From Pocillopora verrucosa (Eukaryota; Cnidaria; Anthozoa; Scleractinia; Pocilloporidae), in contig NC_089325.1 in NCBI RefSeq assembly GCF_036669915.1, positions 12,977,735 through 13,041,734 on the forward strand: a DNA stretch of 64,000 nucleotides, given 5' to 3'. Position 1 is the first letter of the stretch; each line of letters opens with the position of its first letter. Position numbers and translations under genes: made by a program. Shown in pieces: positions 33,082 to 45,300 of the stretch. Under the pieces are notes generated by a model that was not told the origin of the DNA, did not search any database, and worked only from the letters and a program-made list of their open reading frames with translations.

Positions 33082-33816
33082 TCATAAAGACTTCATAGGA
33101 TGGTAGACTAGTGTAAAAATGAGCTTTCTCAGGACAGTTAAAGTAATATTTGTCTCAGACTCGATGTATAAAGCTTGTAAGCATATAATTGAATTTTTAT
33201 GTCTTTGTTTTAGCGTTTTCTGTTCCTCCCATAGTATCTCAAAGTCATCAGTCGAAGTTAATTTGTCTACCTGAATGATCTTGTCAGTTTCTTCGTCACC
33301 ATCACAGCTTGTACTACAAGAAGGCTCGTTAAGATTGGTATATAAGCTAAATGAGCTAGCAGTTGAAGCAATATCAAGGATAGGGAGTCCACTTTGATTC
33401 AACTCTTTTCTTTTCTTAGCGGCTTCGATTTCTTGTCGCTCTAATTCGTGTTTCCTCCGTTCTTTAACCCTTTCGTCTCTAGCTTTTTCTGCTTCGGCAT
33501 CACTCTCTTTAGGCGTCTTTGATTGTTTCTTTCCAAGGTTAAGAGTTGGTACCCAGTCGAAGTTAAAAGCGTCCCCATATTTTGCAGCTTTTCTGGAAAC
33601 AAAGTGACGACCGCAGACTCGTTCGCTGTCGAGGACTCTCTTTGTTTTTGTGTCGTCTCGACTGATGGCCGCAATCCAGCGTTTTCTTTTTATTTCTTGT
33701 GCGTTCTTCGTGCTCTTGTCCTTGGTTTGTAACGATTTTGGGGATGGAATGGAAGCTTACTTTATGTTTTCCGCCGCTTTAAAAATCACATCCAACAACT
33801 ATACTGTGCGAACCAT
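33082..33816 (-). pseudogene. Decayed THAP-domain gene
   Basis: Reading from an ATG at 33816 the frame gives MVRT, then after a shift SIVVGC, a stop, then VSFHSIPKIVTNQG, and after another shift KRKRWIAAISR...SERVCGRHFV...FDWVPTLNLG. These blocks in this order are the C2CH zinc-binding THAP domain (GC near the start, the conserved W, VCGRHF, and the final P). The last frame stays open for about 210 codons to a TGA at 33082, with a charged helical segment (ARDERVKERRKHELERQEIE) that may be a coiled coil. There are no introns. THAP domains bind DNA and are found both in host regulators and in transposases. The two frameshifts and stop mark it as dead. Confidence 0.75.
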
Positions 33817-34589
33817 ACTTCACGCTTCTCTGTGATTGTTTACGCTTAAGGGGCACAAAGATGGCGGGTAGCAACCGTTGTCAAGGATAGTATCACGTGG
33901 GTGAAAGTCAGGAATAGAAGTTTTGAATATATCTGTTCTGTCGATCTTTTATTACAGACAAACCATTTTTAGGGCGCCGCTTTTATTGAACCAGTTTCAA
34001 TAACATACAACATGAACTCATGCAACAGCTTGTGGTTATTCAAATGCGCTGTTCTCATGATTCTTGCGCCTGAGATCTTAAGACACGAAAGTTACGTGAG
34101 TGGAACAAAGAATCCCCTTTCAAGGAAAATATTGAAGGGGTTTTTGCACAAAAGGAGCGCGCTGAAGAAGGGGAGTTATAGGAATTAGAGTTTTAGGATC
34201 ATGTCTCACGTATGATCCAAGAGCACCCAGGATATTCAGGTGCATTTTTTCCCTTAAATTTTATTTTTGTTTAAAAAAAATTAAGCATTTTTTTTATCAA
34301 AGGAAGCCCACAAACCTTCCAATAAGCCCTTACTTTATTGTATAATCAATAAAGAAACATTTTATATCAATTCCTTCTTAAAAACGCTACAACCATGAGC
34401 GCAAAATGCTTAGAAGAATTTGCTGTTGACTTTCTATACTTGTCCAATATCAACTAGTCTTCTTCCTGAAAACCATCATGTTAGAATACTTCAAGAGGAG
34501 TGGAAAAAAAAAAGAATTTAAGAAAAAGAGGAAATATTTTCTTTGATTGCTTATTTCTGGAAATGAGACACGTTAAGTTCTAACAGCTT

Positions 34590-37500
34590 TTAGCATCGCT
34601 TGTTACAGGTCTTCTCGCAGTATGAGGAAACGAAACTGGGTACACAAGTAAACGCACTTTTCAGAATGTTACAGAGGTTCGCGGAAAGGTTGTCTGTACA
34701 GCTCACTACGATGAAGAAAAAAAAAATCAGTTATTAGGTGCTTACATCCAATCAAGAGTTGTTTTTTTAATGCTGTGGGTAGATAATAAAAGTAGTTCCA
34801 ATTATGTCCTTCCCATAAAAGAGGCAGGGTTCTCTTATTAAAAAAAAACAATACAAAACAAAAAACAAAGTATTTTTAAATCAGCTACATTTCCAAGAAG
34901 TATCATGCGCTGTGCGTCAGTTTGCGAGGAATACTTGGCTTATTGTAGCTCACACAGAAAGAAAGGCAACCCTTTTGTATATGCTCCCCAATTTAGACAG
35001 GAGAGGCCAAAACAACTTCCCTTCCCCTCCTGGGAAATTCCCTGCCCTACCCTTAAAGTCCTGGATGATCGGGGATTTCATTGTTTCCCAACCGTCTCAG
35101 AGTTTTCCGACAAATGAAAACTCGATCGAAATCAAACACATTCTCGACTGTCTGGGATAGTCGGCGACAGTCTGGAAAATCCGTCCCAGATTTCTGCAAT
35201 AACTGGCGATCACTGAAGAGGGCGGACGCTCCTATTTATACGGTGTCGGTGATTGCTTTAGTTTCCTGCTAGTCGTCAAATTACTTGACCAGCACCCCCG
35301 AGTCACAAATAACTTGGGGTCTGCAAACCACCAAGACAAACTTCTGGCGATCTCCCAATATATCGGCAAAATCTGAAACGGTCTGGAACGTGTGACTTAT
35401 TTTACGTCCCCAGCTGACCATAACAGGGAGAGTACAAGAAGAGGTTTGCAAATTTTCATCATTATTCGATGAGTCGAGAATGTCTCACTATTTGCATGTT
35501 TCATCAAAAAGACAGCACATTCTCTTCAGTTCTCTCAAGACACTTATTCTTGTTCTCGTTAAGATCTATCAGTTGAATCACGCAATAGTTTCCAGGTTAT
35601 ATTGAGATGAACAATTTTTATCGAGGCAGTTTTTAAAGTTTACCTGTTGGTGGTTGAGTAGTCTTTGGCGGTTGAGTAGTTGTTGGCGGCAAAGTTGTGG
35701 TTTCTACAGATACAGAAATAGATATGAAAAGTTTCAGTAGAATGTTAAAAAAAATATTGCGATGAGGTTTAAATAGCAATAACGTGGTATTTTGTCTGAG
35801 ATCAAAACCTTTATCCCTTCGAAGACGCGCCGCCATGTTGAAGGTACTCTTAAAACCTCATGATATACGTGAACCACTCAGATATAACTTGGGACAATTA
35901 AGCGATTCAAAGCCCTTCCCAAGACCTTTACATCCTGCTGTTTTATGTATGTATATGGTAGAATGGAAAAATCTTGTGGAAAAAAAAAACTTAACCGCCT
36001 ATTTTGACATAGATATACTACTTTACAGCGTTTTAAGACTTTCAAAAAAAAAACAACAACAACAACAAATAAATAAGAACAAGCAAAATATAAAGAAGCA
36101 AAAGAAGAGAGAAAAAGTCTTACTCTTAAAGAATATTGCATATCCATTTCATCGTCCATATAATGATGAGAGATTTATGATATAAGATTTTTCCCTGTCT
36201 CATATTTCATATCGTTATCAAATGTTTCACCTTTTCGTAGGCCACATCGATAAAGAAGATTCGCTTGCTCTGCGTCAACAGGGCTTAAGCCATTTCGTTG
36301 CCCAATTTTTTGCTAGGAGATGAAAGTATACAATAAAAGTGAGCTGCAATCGATTAATTTTGCATGATTGAGAGTCGAAGTCGCCAAGTGGCGGTGACTC
36401 TACCAAAACTTCTATGTGGTGACAATTTTGCCTCTCGGCTCCAGCAAGAGAGGCAGAGAAGGGAGAAAAAATTTACCTACTAGTCGTGATTGTGGCGTTG
36501 GCATGTTAGACACCACGGAAATCGGGGCAAGCTCCAGTAACAAAGTTGATAATAGAGAAACCTTATAATCAAAGATTTAATTAAATGAATATTTTTCTTC
36601 ATATCAAACTCTGGTTAGTCAAGCTAAGAAAGATTCTGTAGTTGATGTCGCGTTTAGGGGTGGAAATGTCCCTTTACCTCTGCACTGACTTCGAGTGATC
36701 TTCCATTTACTACTCAGTTTGACGAACTTTAAAAACCTTGCTTTTTACATACCCCCGTTTGTTTAACCACTATTGTTGGTTGGTTGTTTCTGCTGAATGC
36801 AAATGCCCCATAATGCATCACGCTCCCATAATCGTATGGAGTACCAAGAGAATCAATCGTTGACCGGCTGTATTTTCGAAAATTACTCTCTTTGTCTGAA
36901 ATTAAAAAATACATAAAAATTACGTATACAGTCGACCCTCCCTCTGCGACCACCTCTCGTTTGCGACCACCTCTCGTTTGCGACCACCTCTCATTAGCAG
37001 CCACTTTTTCAAAATAGCACAAATTTCCAAGTCAAATCGCTATAAATGGAACCTCTTAAAGGAGGTGTTTCTCGATATAGCTTTCTCACTTGAATTAAGG
37101 TGTTACCAGCCAGGTTCTTTCGTGTGAGTTGTTCCAAACGCTCTATGTGAGATAAACAATCACCATACATCCTGATTCTTTCCATCTATACTTTTTGGTT
37201 ATTTGGACAACAGCTATTGTACTTTCCTTTTGTAAAATTGTCCCTATAATTTATTATGTCATAATCTTTTTAATGGAAAAAGAAAACGCGTATATATTTC
37301 ATATATTTTTTAAAATTTCAACGTATTTGAAAACGAGTATATATATGTACTCTACTGTATAAAAAACATATGTATATTTTTTTCCTGACATATTATAAGA
37401 AGCGGTGGGATGATTCAAAGATGGTTCTGCAATGATCAAAGGAACTATATGATGCCAAGCAGCTTTTATATTCCTCCGCACATACTTAAAGACTGCGTTG

Positions 37501-40500
37501 GACCCTTGTTGCATCTGCATGAGCCTTTTGTAACGGGGCACATGCTTAACAAAATTTTTAAAAAGAAATGATTTGGAAAGGAACAAATCTTCTAACAAAG
37601 GCTTAATTTCAGAAGATCGTGGCAACAAGGCTACCCTACAACTTACATTACCCTGTTCTTTATTGTACAGCAGGCACACACAGCGAGTATTGTTTGTCTT
37701 CGACTATTGTATTTGCCAAGTTAGTTTTAATTGGATTTTTCACCCCGATAAGACTTCTCATTGTTGACTATCAATCTTTGCCTAAACCAAAGCAGCAGTA
37801 TAACGTACCTGTTTCAATGTTATCCCATAATATCGTAACAAACTCGTCTCTGTCAGGTCGTGATTGCTCATGGTAGAAACCAAGTGCATGAGCTGGAGAA
37901 GAAATTTAATTAGATTGCGATTACGACAAATTGTAATTAATTGACACAATTTTCAGTATCAATCGAGAAACACTGAAAGATGTCCACAAAGAGGAAGAAA
38001 CTCAGTTTAACCTAGCATTGAATATGAGGAGGGTTTGTACACTTGGGGATGCTGCAGAGTCCAAGAAAATAAAATGCAATAGAAAAACATTACAAACAGT
38101 GTAAAAGAAAAGGGTTTAGATTTGCCAAATACTGCGTTGCCCTAAGGTATGCTGCAAACACTACTCATACCAAAATATCAGGACAAGTCAATTATTTCAA
38201 ATTAACGTGAATAGGACAATAAAAAGAAGACCTGACCCGACCTTCATGAAAAGATATAGTTGTCTGTTGCGCTTAACTTCTTCTTAAGTTGAGTTTTCCG
38301 TATTAGAATTATGCCTAACAGACTTCTCTGAAAATCGCTCTTCGAAACGGTTTCTAAGTACCATTAGCTCTGGAACAATTTGGCCAATATAGATGTAACA
38401 CAGAAAGACCCTTTCATCGATTTTCTAATTAATGATTTTGTTTTAAATGTTTATTATTGCCTTAAGTCGCAGAAAAATAACAAAAAGCAGTGATAAAAAA
38501 CTAAAACCGAGGATAAAAATGAAAATTACCAATTTCGTGAGTTACAGTTCCTCTCCACCAACAGCCGTTACTTAGAGAGATCGGTTGGCGACCTCCACGT
38601 CGACCAACATATGACCAGCATCTAATTATAAACAGTGAACAAAGTAAATACTGGAGATGTAAAGAATTCCTTCACAATCCTCTATCCACTAATTATAATA
38701 ATTATATATATAATATATATATGTATTATTATTATATAATATTAATTATTATAATATAATAATTATAATATTATTTAATTAATATATAATATTAATTATT
38801 ATATAATATAATAATATATATATATATATATAATTATAATAATTAGAGGATTGTGATGTATTTATTGAATAAATTAAAATAGAATCATGCTGGGACCTTT
38901 TCTTTATTGCATCGCGTGTATTAAGGAAGTCTCCCGCATGTTAATGGCATTGCAGTAAGTTTGATTGGGTAGGAATGATGGGAGCTTAAATCTTATGACG
39001 GCACGGCCTTTTCTGAAACGGGTCAGGAAGTCCATAGTTTGAGCTGGAAAAGTCAGATTAATACCCTCTCGATAACTGTGACAGCTAATCAGAATTTCCA
39101 TACCCTGAACTGTCATTCGAAGGGGACTTATCTTTACCTAGCAAGTTTTCTGGCCATAAAATTCAGTATCGAAGGTTATGGATTCTTAATGTTTTTTTCG
39201 TCAAGAACAGAGATTGTAATTTCGGGATAATCATCTCGGAATTTAAGGGTATCCTATCTTGAGACATTAAATCTTCTTGCCTAGCGTCAAACTGTTCAAA
39301 TTCTATTCTGCACAAATCGGAGTGTAAATGCATGGAGAAGATTTTCTAGTAGTAAGATCCAGCCGCTACTTTCTTGAGGACAGACATGGTTCTTATGCCT
39401 TTTTTTTCTTATTTTTTTATTCTTAGTTTTAAAAAAGCCAAAAGGATCGGTACCTTGTTCTAAAATACACAACAGATGGAGAGCCGTTCGACAGAGAACC
39501 GCTAATAGAACATATTTTAAAAATGAGCCATGCATTCACAACTCTTGGAAACAAACCAATCACAGAGGAGAAAATACTCATACGGTGACGTTCAATTGAC
39601 GTTTACTTACCCTCCTCCATCGCCAAAAATGATGTAATCTCTTTCACCTTCTCTTTCCTTAAATCGGAGACAAGTTTTTGAAGTCCATTCTGCCAATCCT
39701 TGATTAATGGCCTCCACAGCGCGAGGAATACCACCTTAAAGCAAAATATACCAGGTGGTCAGAGACTTGGAAGTTGTTGGTGTCAAAGTGGATAGAGGTC
39801 GAGTGAAACCTAACTGGAGAGGAGAGGTGTCTGAACATACTTAAATGATATGCTGAATTTCACACATATTTTGATTGTTTCTCACTTATGATCTATCGGA
39901 TGGGTTTACGGTTAGATCGCTCCATGGTTAGATCGCTCCAAGTCAGATCGCTCCATACCGAAGTCAGATCGCTCCACTCGAAAGTTAGTTCGCTCCATCA
40001 AATAAGTTACTTCGCTCCATACATAAGTTACTTCGCTCCATGAAGAAAACTAACGTGGAAGGTTGATAAAAGACAGAAGGATAAGGGAAATTTCATCATT
40101 TATTACACACTGAAACACTTATTTCATCATTGGTAATTCGCTTTGGTGGGTTCAAGTGAACGAATCGTCGATCACTTTATATTTCAGCAACTTGATCGCG
40201 ATCTGACTTCGGTATGGAGCGATCTGACTTGGAGCGATCTAACCATGGAGCGATCTAACCGGATACCATCGGATGGCACACGCGTAGACGGGCTCACTAT
40301 TTACAAATTTTTGTTTCGTTATTATAGAGCCAAACGTGCACTTCACCCTGGACATACAAACAGGGGGAGGGGAGGGGAAGGGGGCATGACGAGACAAAAA
40401 TTATAATGGAAAAACAGCCCGCCATGTTGGATGACATTACTACCGCCACCGCACCCTTATAACTTCGTACCACGGTGGGGGTATGAGTTTAGATGCACTT

Positions 40501-42411
40501 CCGAGGGTTAACCTTGAAAATAAATATACCTGGGATCACAGAGAATCCATTACAGAGAATTACAGACTTACTATGAACTTACTTATACTTGGGTGGATTT
40601 CATAGGGTACCAATCCATTCGGCCATAGAGAGTTATCTGCTATTGAGCCTCGTTTTCGAGAGCTGTCGACATCCAGTCCGTGTTCGATATTATACACCTG
40701 CTTTTTTGTAAGACGCATGTCTCCTTCAACTAGGATTTTGCTTTCAATACCCTCATTTTCTGAAAAATGATGAAAATAAAGATAGCTTAATCTCATCTAA
40801 ACGCGTGATATAGCAGGCGATATATCAGAGACTTGGACCTCACAATAAGACTTATAATTATTCTGCTCTTATTGTTTTTATATCCTTATGGCTTGGGAAA
40901 CTGTCTTCCTTTAAGAAGTTTGAGTAGGAATGTGATAGTTTCTGCATTTTTTGGGCAAAGAAATCGTCTTTCCTTCCGATAGATCTATCTAATATCTTTC
41001 CGGAAATTCCGATGAAAATATGCGATATCCGTGGTGTGTTACACATTCCAACCCTTAGAGATACCGACCGTGTAACTCTATCGATTAATATTTCAGTTTT
41101 AACTAATACTTGAATTAACTCATTAAATATTGAGGCTGTCCTTGAACTTTTAACCAAACCACCGTACTCTTCATTTTGTTCCAAAAACAAGCAAGATTGG
41201 TTTGCTCGTGAGATGCAACATTTAGCAGAAAGCCACCTTCGCTTTGTAAATAGACTTAATGCTGACATTGAGATTTGCTGAAAATCTATGTCGCTTGTCA
41301 CGCTTTCCTCGATATATCGCAAAGAAGGTCATCTCGTCTTGGCCTGGAATTAATTTGAAATAAATTCTCCCAACATAAAACACGAGGGACAGCCGGTCAT
41401 TTCGAAAGAAAACAAGAACTGCTTTTAGAATGGCACGTACAAGCCCGAATCTTAAGGGAATTTGTATATTTAAGACAACCTTTTTTTTTTTTTACTTTAG
41501 TCGCACTTTGAATTGAAGTTGTTTGTATAGGGATTTGAGTGATCGTTATGATTATTTTTATAGCGAAAGGTGTAAGTGCCGCACGTAGATTGGACGAGAA
41601 ACTAAGTGAAGTGCAGGAAGTCAACCAGATTTTCCCGATCGCTTGCAGGATGAAATTGAAATTCATTCTACGGCAACTTGCAACTATGTTTTTTCCTTGT
41701 CAGTATTCAAACGGAGTGAAATACGTGCACTAGCCATTATCATTATCATCATCCAACTGGTTTGCCGTAGACTTTTGGGAGTCAACACTACTTAAATCCG
41801 ACAGTTATGTTTATGCCTATGTACGCTTGTCACGTGCGCAATACCATTGGAGCAAATCATTCAAATCATTCGACGAGTTCTTTTGAGATAATTTCTGATG
41901 AATCATTCTATATCTCTATAGTTAAAAAAGAAAAAAGGCAAAAAAACCGAGCAAAACAATGGATATCTTTGACTTGTTTTCTCGCTTGCTTAATGGGAGC
42001 AGGTTCGACCAGTTGCCATTTTTAAGAAATGTAAACAGATGCGTTAGTATCCTAGACAATTATTCAGCGAGGTTGTAACGATAATCCGTAACACATCTGG
42101 CTTGTCTACTCTCATAAAACGTCCCTGTGCTTTTAGACTATAAGTTTTTTTCAGTTATTTTGAGAAGTGGAGGTCATTTCAACCTTTTAACCTCGCATAA
42201 CTTGATGGTCTTAATGTTAATACTGTTCATAAAAGAGATGTTGCTGACCAAAACCCCTAGGGTTAAAAAATTAATGATAAAATTATGTTCATGATGACAG
42301 ATTTGACATTTTCTATAGCCTCTGTGATTCCTCAAGCTTACCGTCAGCAGTATGGCCATGTGGTGCGCAGAGAACTGTTCTGAACAACGCAAGAGCTACC
42401 AACCACTTCAT
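34590..42411 (-). CDS. Gene D: astacin-ShK metalloprotease with an extra Thr/Pro linker exon (9 exons, 315 aa)
   Basis: Exons: 42342-42411, 40583-40759, 39611-39734, 38530-38621, 37809-37892, 36753-36895, 36231-36312, 35644-35703, 34590-34705 (948 nt). The signal peptide starts [10 protein letters not shown]. The propeptide has VEGDM. The zinc site reads [12 protein letters not shown] (152-163): the usual Gly is Ala because intron 4 splits that codon and exon 5 begins with C. The three zinc His and the catalytic Glu are kept. The Met-turn is SVMHY (207-211). An extra 60-nt exon, phase 1 on both sides, adds a TTTQPP-type linker not found in the other copies. The ShK domain runs from C280 to C315 and is more divergent than in the sister genes. 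Introns 2, 3 and 5 carry a MITE, an AT palindrome and a 17-bp tandem repeat. TATATAAA is about 80 nt before the ATG. Confidence 0.88.
36930..37010. repeat. 17-bp tandem repeat in intron 5 of gene D
   Basis: Three copies of gcgaccacctctcgttt (the last one diverged) follow acagtcgaccctccctct. The opening resembles the repeat at 47998, so both may belong to one dispersed family. Confidence 0.6.
38671..38856. repeat. AT-rich palindromic hairpin in intron 3 of gene D
   Basis: The segment starts tcacaatcctcta and ends with its complement tagaggattgtga. Between them is almost pure A and T (tataat, aattat and ta runs) able to form long hairpins. It may be a small AT-rich MITE or a cruciform-prone repeat. 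No target-site duplication was found. Confidence 0.7.
39903..40267. mobile_element. 365-bp foldback MITE with 8-bp target-site duplication (hAT-like)
   Basis: The element lies in intron 2 of gene D. Its ends are inverted repeats of about 70 bp; the inner 62 bp are a perfect match, built from repeated GATCGCTCC units (for example GGTTAGATCGCTCC and AGTCAGATCGCTCC). Direct repeats ATCGGATG flank it at 39895-39902 and 40268-40275. An 8-bp duplication is the signature of hAT transposases (9 bp, as in Mutator-like elements, is also possible because the next base matches). It has no coding capacity. Confidence 0.85.
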
Positions 42412-45300
42412 GTCGAGTTAGTTTAACATAAACTGTATACCTGTGAAAATCTGTTGTCTTAAAGTGAAATCTCAAGGCCGCATCTCGAATTTATATAGAG
42501 TGTCAACCAGTTACAGGCTGGTATCGACAATAGCTAATATTGATGTCCACTAATGCATATACAGGCAACCGCAAATTTACCGTTTCGGCAAGAGCAATAT
42601 TTCGTTTTGGGCCAAAAATTGATGGACGGTATCCTACAAATTAAGAATTACATTTTATTCATCAATATTTTATTGGGTCGTTCTGCTTTCTTTTAGTTAC
42701 ACTTTTTTTGTATTTATTAGTATTTTAGCGATACAAATTTAGACAAACTTTTCGATTTCGAGAGGTCAAACGTTTTTGACTGTGCTTGCAAACAGAATAG
42801 CGGGAAATTTCGTACGCACGGTATTTCCTTTAAAGTACATTTCATCAACAAATTCTAGCGTCGCAAGTATATCAGAGCAAACATCTCCGGTCCACTGGAA
42901 TGCGCAAGAAGACCGTGGGAACATTAGCACTTACATCATGAAGTTGATATCAACAGGTCAAGATTGCGGCGGAAACTGGAATGGCGACAAACTTACGCAA
43001 GATGAGTGCTACGTTAACTAAACTTGGTGATAACTGTTTTTTTCAGAACAGACTGCTAGATAACTTATGCTCGTTACACGCCTAACTAAAAGATCGATAT
43101 CTCAATTCAATTCGTCTAATCCAGCTCTAATTTCATCGACATGCTATCCTATAGGTGATATGACGTCTTTTAATTATCTTCCCGTTGTTTCCTTTTTGTT
43201 TGTTTTTTACTCTTTCTTCAACAATTAATCAACACTTAAACCTGAAATTGAAAAATTGCGGTTAAGAAGCCCTAGATATCAATACAAATAAGATACGAGT
43301 ATTTGACCACACTCCCTTTTTTTCTGACCTACATCCGTAGACTCAGAGCATAGCCCCTTTTTAGGTATGAGCAATGGTATTGCGAAAAACTTGAGGGGAA
43401 ACAGTTTGATGAAAGGCCGGAACCTTCTAAACAAGCCTGAGGGAATGCTAAGTTAGAGGAAGCAACACAAAACCATGTGCTTACAGTGCTGATAATAATT
43501 ACTTTAAGCGACAATAAAAACGGGAGAAAAAACAAAATGAGAAAACTAGTTGTGGCAGCCTGTTGAAGGTATTTTACTTTGGATATTTCCCACTTCTTTG
43601 AGCTAAAGTGAAATTGGGGCTTTTTCTAAATATAATACTTATAAAGGATCCTCTATTTCTTTCTTATGATTCCACTACAATCTAAAAATCGAGGGGCCTT
43701 TTTTGATTTTTTACGACGTTGTACAACTCAGAAACTTTATTCCCACTAGGGCGCTCTCCGACAATTTCACACATAGCATGATGTATCCAACTAACATGTA
43801 AATTTGAACTAAAACAGTTGTTTAAATAAAAAAAGAAAAATAGTTTTGTCCAATCATTAGCTTAAATAACAATTCCTGTGATTTAGTGTGCAATTCAAAT
43901 AAAAACCGTCAAATAAATTTATCATAACAACAGTCTTGTTCGATACATCTTTCTCGGTTATGATTATAAGGAAGACTAATTGCGTTTATTTAAAATACAA
44001 AGTGCCGAGTAAAAACCAAAATACTGATATTTCTGTGTCGATAACTGCATCCTCCACTGCTTAATTTGCCGGGTTTTTTTATATGAAATTCTTATTTTAA
44101 TTGGGAACACCAATACAAAAGCTGCTTACTGTTTGAGCAGACGAAACTAACCAAAAGGAAATATTCTCAGAGACCTTTTCAGAGGAATGCTATTGAAGAA
44201 GGAGAATCGAGTTATGATGAGGTTTGGTTTGGTTTTGTTTCATTTTGAGTTTTTTTTTTTTATTTTGCGTTTTTTCTCAAGTATTTTTGTTTTACTTTTT
44301 CATCAGTTTTGATGTATTTTTTTTGCTTTGTTTGTTTAAATGTTGGGAGCCAAAATGTGAAAGCAATAACTTTCTTCGGATGAACCGAATTTTCGAACAA
44401 AGAGTTTTATGTTTGCACCTTTGGCTTTGCTCTTTAAAAAAGCGCATGCTCAATTGATCGCAACGCAGAATAACTCACTTTATGGTAAATTACTTTTATT
44501 CTCATTCATTGGATAGATGGGCACACATAAAAGACTGAGCGACATTACATCCAGCTTCAATCAGCCTGAAAAAAAAAACAAAAAAAAAAAGGTTGATGCT
44601 GAAAAAGATTTATACTTGGTTCTCTATTTATCCTGGCCCTGGCTGAAGCCATTTAGTGTATCGCTGAATAAACAATTACTGAACTGGAAAAGAGACTTTA
44701 ATTTTTGCCTTAAGTATATTCATTTGGAACAAATCGCTTATATCACCTTTCTTCTACCATAGCAAACAATACTGAAGGCTACAAAAGGATTAAATAGTAT
44801 TTACACCTTTTAACAACCTCATATGCCTACATTTGTCATAGCCTATTCTTCTTTGAACAGGATTATAGGCTCAAGATCCTTATCGCGTGATTGTTGATGA
44901 AGGCGAAGCTCGAATCAGCTGCCTTGCGAAGTAATCGAGAACAAATAATCTAATTGTTTTTAGTGTAAATCTATCAGACGTGGAAAACTTATCGACAATG
45001 CAGGTTGGTGTTTTTATTTCATTTTGTTTACAACCGTACACTGTTTCGCTACTCACTTCACATACTTGCTATCACGGATATTTAGCGAGTAGCGTAGCCA
45101 GTCATGCTCATGAAAATATATCTAAAACGCTTGTAGAGTTCTTTTAATCTTACATAGGGAGATACACATCCGCTAATTAAGTATGCATATAGTCATCATA
45201 GATGTATTTTACATTTCTACCCTTATAAGGCAATTTCAAAACATGAACATTAAATATGACTTAAAGTCCAACGTACCCTTTTGTTTTACCTTTGTGAAGT
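42412..45300. other. Intergenic DNA between genes C and D
   Basis: Holds the gene D promoter and poly-T/poly-A tracts near 44250 and 44570. An 81-codon plus-strand frame at 42776-43021 has no recognisable features. I see no gene. Confidence 0.5.
42490..42497 (-). promoter_or_regulatory. TATA box of gene D
   Basis: TATATAAA on the minus strand lies 79-86 nt upstream of the ATG at 42411, a suitable distance for a short 5' UTR. Confidence 0.55.

Noticed and set aside
35784..36185. 133-codon plus-strand frame ending in Lys/Gln runs
   Set aside because: It overlaps intron 7 of gene D, depends on poly-A tracts and has no motif.
39903..40267. CRISPR-like look of repeated GATCGCTCC words
   Set aside because: The words are arranged as inverted repeats with a target-site duplication in a eukaryotic intron, so it is a MITE and not a CRISPR array.
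40858..41322. 154-codon minus-strand frame in intron 1 of gene D
   Set aside because: No signal peptide, domain or repeat is recognisable, the composition is ordinary, and it lies between two confirmed exons. I considered a receptor relic but could not support it.
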